Assembly (NCBI GenBank): GCA_947089135.1
Contig: CAMUJF010000016.1
Span: 1-61,537 of the forward strand
DNA length: 61,537 nt
Direction: 5' to 3'
From: an uncultured Clostridia bacterium
GTDB taxonomy: Bacteria; Bacillota; Clostridia; Oscillospirales; Ruminococcaceae
How positions within the stretch are numbered: the stretch's first letter is position 1; the number at the start of each line of letters is the position of its first letter. The translations under genes were made by a program, and so were the position numbers. Below, piece after piece: positions 59,314-61,537 of the stretch. The notes under the pieces were generated by a model, which ran no database searches, was not told the origin of the DNA, and was given only the letters and a program-made list of their open reading frames with translations.

Positions 59314-60207
59314 ATGAGTGTTTCTATGTCAAAAGAAAAAGCAAAGGTCGGTTCTTCCCTCAGACCCAAGGACATTATCATTACGGCGATTATAGTTTTG
59401 ATATGTGTTGTGAGTATTTTGCCTCTCTACATACTTATTGTTAACTCTACAAGAGCCGGTCAGGATATCACAGGCAACGGCGTTTCGCTTATTCCCGGTT
59501 TAAATCTTTTCAAAAATATTGCAACGCTCCAGGATTGGACTTCCACCGGTAAGGTAGAGTATAATGCGTTGACAGGTTATATCAACAGTGGTATAATAGC
59601 CCTGTCCACAACATTCCTGACAGTTCTCTTTTCAGGTATGACCGCTTACGGTATTGTTGTTTATGACTTCAAGCTCAAGAACGTAGCCTATACGTTTATT
59701 CTTGCAGTAATGATGATTCCGGTACAGGTAACATCTGTTGGTTTCTATCAGTTTATGGCAAAGATAGGTCTGACGGATTCATATATTCCGCTTATTATTC
59801 CCGCTATAGCTGCTCCGGCGATAGTTTTCTTTATGAGGCAATCTATGAAGTCAACGTTTCCGCTTGAGATAGTTGAAGCTGCCAGAATTGATGGCTGCGG
59901 CGAGTACAGAACGTTCTTTACCATTGCGATACCTATGATGAAACCGGCGTTTGCGGTACAGGCAATATTTGCGTTTGTTTCCAACTGGAACAACTACTAT
60001 ATGCCGTCTATGATCCTTATTTCCAGAAACAAGAAGCAAATGACGCTTCCTATGATGGTAAATACAATTCTTTCCAACGATAAATTGGCTGACTTCGGTG
60101 CGAAATACGCTGCGATCATGCTTTCTATTGTTCCTGTAGTAATTGTTTATCTGATTTTTTCAAAATTTATTGTTGAGGGCGTTGCGCTCGGCGGCGTTAA
60201 AGAGTAA
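59314..60207 (+). CDS. Carbohydrate ABC permease (MalG-like)
   Basis: A 297-residue permease, second subunit. EAA loop VEAARIDGCGEYRTFFTI then AIPMMKPAFAVQAIFAF, and the typical C-terminus FSKFIVEGVALGGVKE. GGGGAGG site. With the LacI regulator and the lipoprotein it forms a complete importer except for the ATPase, probably supplied by an unlinked MsiK-like protein. Confidence 0.92.
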   Translation: MSVSMSKEKAKVGSSLRPKDIIITAIIVLICVVSILPLYILIVNSTRAGQDITGNGVSLIPGLNLFKNIATLQDWTSTGKVEYNALTGYINSGIIALSTTFLTVLFSGMTAYGIVVYDFKLKNVAYTFILAVMMIPVQVTSVGFYQFMAKIGLTDSYIPLIIPAIAAPAIVFFMRQSMKSTFPLEIVEAARIDGCGEYRTFFTIAIPMMKPAFAVQAIFAFVSNWNNYYMPSMILISRNKKQMTLPMMVNTILSNDKLADFGAKYAAIMLSIVPVVIVYLIFSKFIVEGVALGGVKE

Positions 60208-60233
60208 AACCTTTTTTATTCGATTTTTCTTTT

Positions 60234-60267
60234 ACAAAAGCTGCATGGTTTTTCATGCAGCTTTTGT
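60234..60267 (+). terminator. Hairpin after the sugar ABC permeases
   Basis: Perfect 14-bp stem ACAAAAGCTGCATG/CATGCAGCTTTTGT (60234-60247 and 60254-60267) with a 6-nt loop. The 3' arm itself supplies T residues (CTTTTGT) but no T run follows. Confidence 0.6.
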
Positions 60268-60337
60268 GGCTTAACAAACATAATAAGTGCAAAATCGGTG
60301 GAGAGTAAGCGTCAAATAATCCAGCGTTCCAACATTA

Positions 60338-60376
60338 AATAACCCCACGCCAGTAGTATTTTGGCGTGGGGTTATT
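60338..60376 (+). terminator. Second hairpin with T-rich tail
   Basis: AATAACCCCACGCCA pairs with TGGCGTGGGGTTATT (15 bp), followed by ATTATTTG. Also directly precedes a consensus promoter, so it may insulate it. Confidence 0.65.
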
Positions 60377-60381
60377 ATTAT

Positions 60382-60410
60382 TTGACAAATTTCGTATCTT
60401 GTGATATAAT
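60382..60410 (+). promoter_or_regulatory. Perfect consensus promoter, antisense to the P-loop gene
   Basis: Exact TTGACA (60382-60387), 17 nt, exact TATAAT (60405-60410) on the plus strand. The next plus-strand gene starts about 340 nt later; in between lies a minus-strand gene, so the transcript would be antisense to it. Confidence 0.65.
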
Positions 60411-60415
60411 GTAAT

Positions 60416-60709
60416 TTAAAGAATGGTTTCAATTTTTTCACCTGCCGACATTGCTATAAGTTGAACATCACAAGGGAAAATCTTTTTAATCAAAATATCC
60501 ATATCATCAATATATACTTTGTCAATTGTATTTAAATCTTCTAAATTTTTGATAGATATAGGTTCGGGTATTTGCAAATTCAGTTCTTTAGCTTTTGCTT
60601 TAATATATAATGTATCAAATGGTGTGGCGATAGGTATATTATTTCGAGCTGATAATGTAATTAAAGTGCAAGTTTTTCCTGTTCCACGTTCTTGATTAAG
60701 AATAACCAT
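60416..60709 (-). CDS. Small P-loop ATPase-like protein of phage/mobile type
   Basis: A 97-residue protein with Walker A at the N-terminus (LNQERGTGKTCTLITLS) and a possible Walker B (VYIDDMD, about residue 70). Small standalone proteins of this shape (R-G-T-G-K-T near the start, I-P-x-x-x-P in the middle) occur in phages and mobile elements; their role is unknown. AAAGGA site. AT-rich codons compared with the neighbouring operon suggest horizontal origin. Divergent from the next gene by 42 nt. Confidence 0.6.
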   Translation of the reverse strand: MVILNQERGTGKTCTLITLSARNNIPIATPFDTLYIKAKAKELNLQIPEPISIKNLEDLNTIDKVYIDDMDILIKKIFPCDVQLIAMSAGEKIETIL

Positions 60710-60751
60710 TTTGTTTTATCCTTTCTTAATTATTATTTGGAGGTAATTATT

Positions 60752-61054
60752 GTGAAAAGCGAACATTTTGACGGAATTATTTTAGAGCATATTTGTTCAG
60801 ATGTATTTTCTTGTGACAGAGGCGGTATGGGTGGAATTATAAATTCAGATACATTTAATCATAATCCGTTATTAGTTTCATATCTGATAATTGCAAAACT
60901 TTATAAAAATTCTAAAATCCAAGATCAATACATAGGGGATTTTATAAACAAATGGAAAACGGTGTTTGAATACCCCGATGAAAATGGAAAATACACGTTT
61001 AAAGAATACACAGATGAGTTAAGAAATTTAATCAAAATATTAAGACAATTTTGA
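60752..61054 (+). CDS. Hypothetical protein in mobile-type region
   Basis: A 100-residue protein with GTG start and GGAGGT eight nt upstream (KSEHFDGIILEHICSD). It has Cys, Asp and Asn-rich segments (FSCDRGGMGGIINSDTFNHN) and a C-terminal helical part (YTDELRNLIKILRQF). No recognisable family. AT-rich like its divergent neighbour. A TTG further upstream is not needed. Confidence 0.5.
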   Translation: MKSEHFDGIILEHICSDVFSCDRGGMGGIINSDTFNHNPLLVSYLIIAKLYKNSKIQDQYIGDFINKWKTVFEYPDENGKYTFKEYTDELRNLIKILRQF

Positions 61055-61072
61055 TTTTATCCTTTCAAAAAA

Positions 61073-61098
61073 CAAAGCCGCCCGCTCAGGACGGCTTA
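61073..61098 (-). terminator. Terminator for the IS66 transposase
   Basis: AAGCCGCCC pairs with GGACGGCTT (one mismatch), loop 5-7 nt. On the minus strand it is followed by TTTGTTTTTTG, so it terminates the IS66-direction transcript. Confidence 0.6.
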
Positions 61099-61113
61099 AA
61101 CTATATCATCAAC

Positions 61114-61494
61114 TCACCACGGCATAATTACTTCACCCGAACTAAGCAGCCGACAGAAATATTTCTCAACATTCAATCCATTCATAAAAGCCGTGACCGC
61201 CAAAGAATACCACAAAGCACTTGCCTCCGCACCTCTCGGAGTATCACTGAAGAGCCAGTTTTTGCGACCGACCGTAAAAGGTCTTATAGAGCTTTCTGCG
61301 AGATTATTGTCGATTGAAATGTATGGCGACTCAATAAATCTGCATAAATATTTACGTTCGTTTAAAGCATAATTTACGACTTTCGCAAGATTTGAATTTC
61401 CGCCTGCAACAACTTTTTCAAGCCATGCGAAAAACTCGTCAAGAACAGGCTTTGAATGCTCTTGCCGCTGTTTATGTATTTCTTTAGAGCCTGT
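61114..61494 (-). pseudogene. IS66-family transposase, C-terminal fragment
   Basis: The minus strand, ending in TGA at 61114-61116, reads the end of an IS66 TnpC: SKPVLDEFFAWLEKVV, YISIDNNLAESSIRPF (IDNNLAE with the catalytic Glu), TVGRKNWLFSDTPRGAEASA and SLAVTAFMNGLNVEKYFC. The frame is lost near 61486 with TGA at 61495-61497, where an unrelated sequence (GAGCCTGTTCAGAATC) begins. The rest of the element is missing or outside the window, so I score it as truncated. Confidence 0.8.
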
Positions 61495-61537
61495 TCAGAA
61501 TCTTTACAATTTTCCCCCAAAATGATATAATATAAAA

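Overview
The window looks like a chromosomal contig from a low-to-medium GC gut Clostridium-class Firmicute, most like Oscillospiraceae/Ruminococcus. The signs are Gram-positive gene orders (ecfA1-ecfA2-ecfT-truA; flippase-mazG-HU-rqcP; ruvC-ruvA-ruvB), strong GGAGG-type ribosome binding sites, lipoprotein-anchored ABC binding proteins, a T-box leader and near-consensus sigma-A promoters. The taxonomic call is inferred from gene content; no search was run.

Layout. (1) 1-1.6 kb: phage portal debris, a ParB-like-domain gene with a possible 15-codon leader ORF, and copy 1 of a 180-bp palindromic MITE-like repeat. (2) 1.6-2.5 kb: a cupin gene and a tRNA operon (Gly-TCC, Arg-TCT, His-GTG). (3) 2.5-17.2 kb: a run of minus-strand housekeeping genes, in transcription order ruvC, ruvA, a phosphodiesterase, ruvB, glmM, small membrane genes, an RNA/DNA methyltransferase, ecfA1, ecfA2, ecfT, truA, DUF5711, cvpA and a ClpE-like unfoldase; several start with TTG. 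(4) 17.4-21.9 kb, plus strand: pheA, ispD, ispF, a DUF3343 putative sulfur/selenium carrier and a class V aminotransferase. (5) 22-27 kb: a c-di-GMP phosphodiesterase with a degenerate GGDEF, leuA (minus) under a T-box, and manA. (6) 27-39.3 kb: a plus-strand string of a MATE exporter, small-molecule enzymes (HIT, three GNATs, Nudix, TIM barrel, MIF-type tautomerase, P-loop kinase, methyltransferase, ROK kinase), ilvD and hypotheticals; the second MITE copy lies inside it. (7) 39.4-41.7 kb: an eroded mobile region with a dead serine recombinase, an HTH regulator, tRNA-Leu(CAA) and an IS1-family element. (8) 41.9-49.4 kb: the most unusual operon: two sugar-type ABC permeases, a HlyD/MacA-like adaptor, a protein consisting of the MacB periplasmic domain alone, and a solute-binding lipoprotein with an N-terminal propeller-like half. 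(9) 49.5-55.3 kb: rqcP, HU, mazG and a lipid/polysaccharide flippase (minus), then an aminotransferase and trpS (plus). (10) 55.6-60.2 kb: a LacI regulator and a classical sugar ABC importer lacking an ATPase. (11) 60.4-61.5 kb: two AT-rich genes of mobile type and the 3' end of an IS66 transposase that appears interrupted.

How the parts fit. Neither carbohydrate ABC system carries its own ATPase, so both probably share an MsiK/MsmX-like ATPase encoded elsewhere. The LacI gene next to the second importer, with an inverted repeat just after its promoter, suggests sugar-responsive control. leuA and ilvD give partial branched-chain amino acid synthesis, with leuA controlled by uncharged tRNA. 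The best candidate for something undescribed is the 41.9-49.4 kb operon, which mixes importer and efflux-pump parts. Secondary candidates are the 180-bp repeat pair, an 81-bp imperfect palindrome in the leader of the 53-kb aminotransferase gene, and paired palindromes between ispD and ispF.
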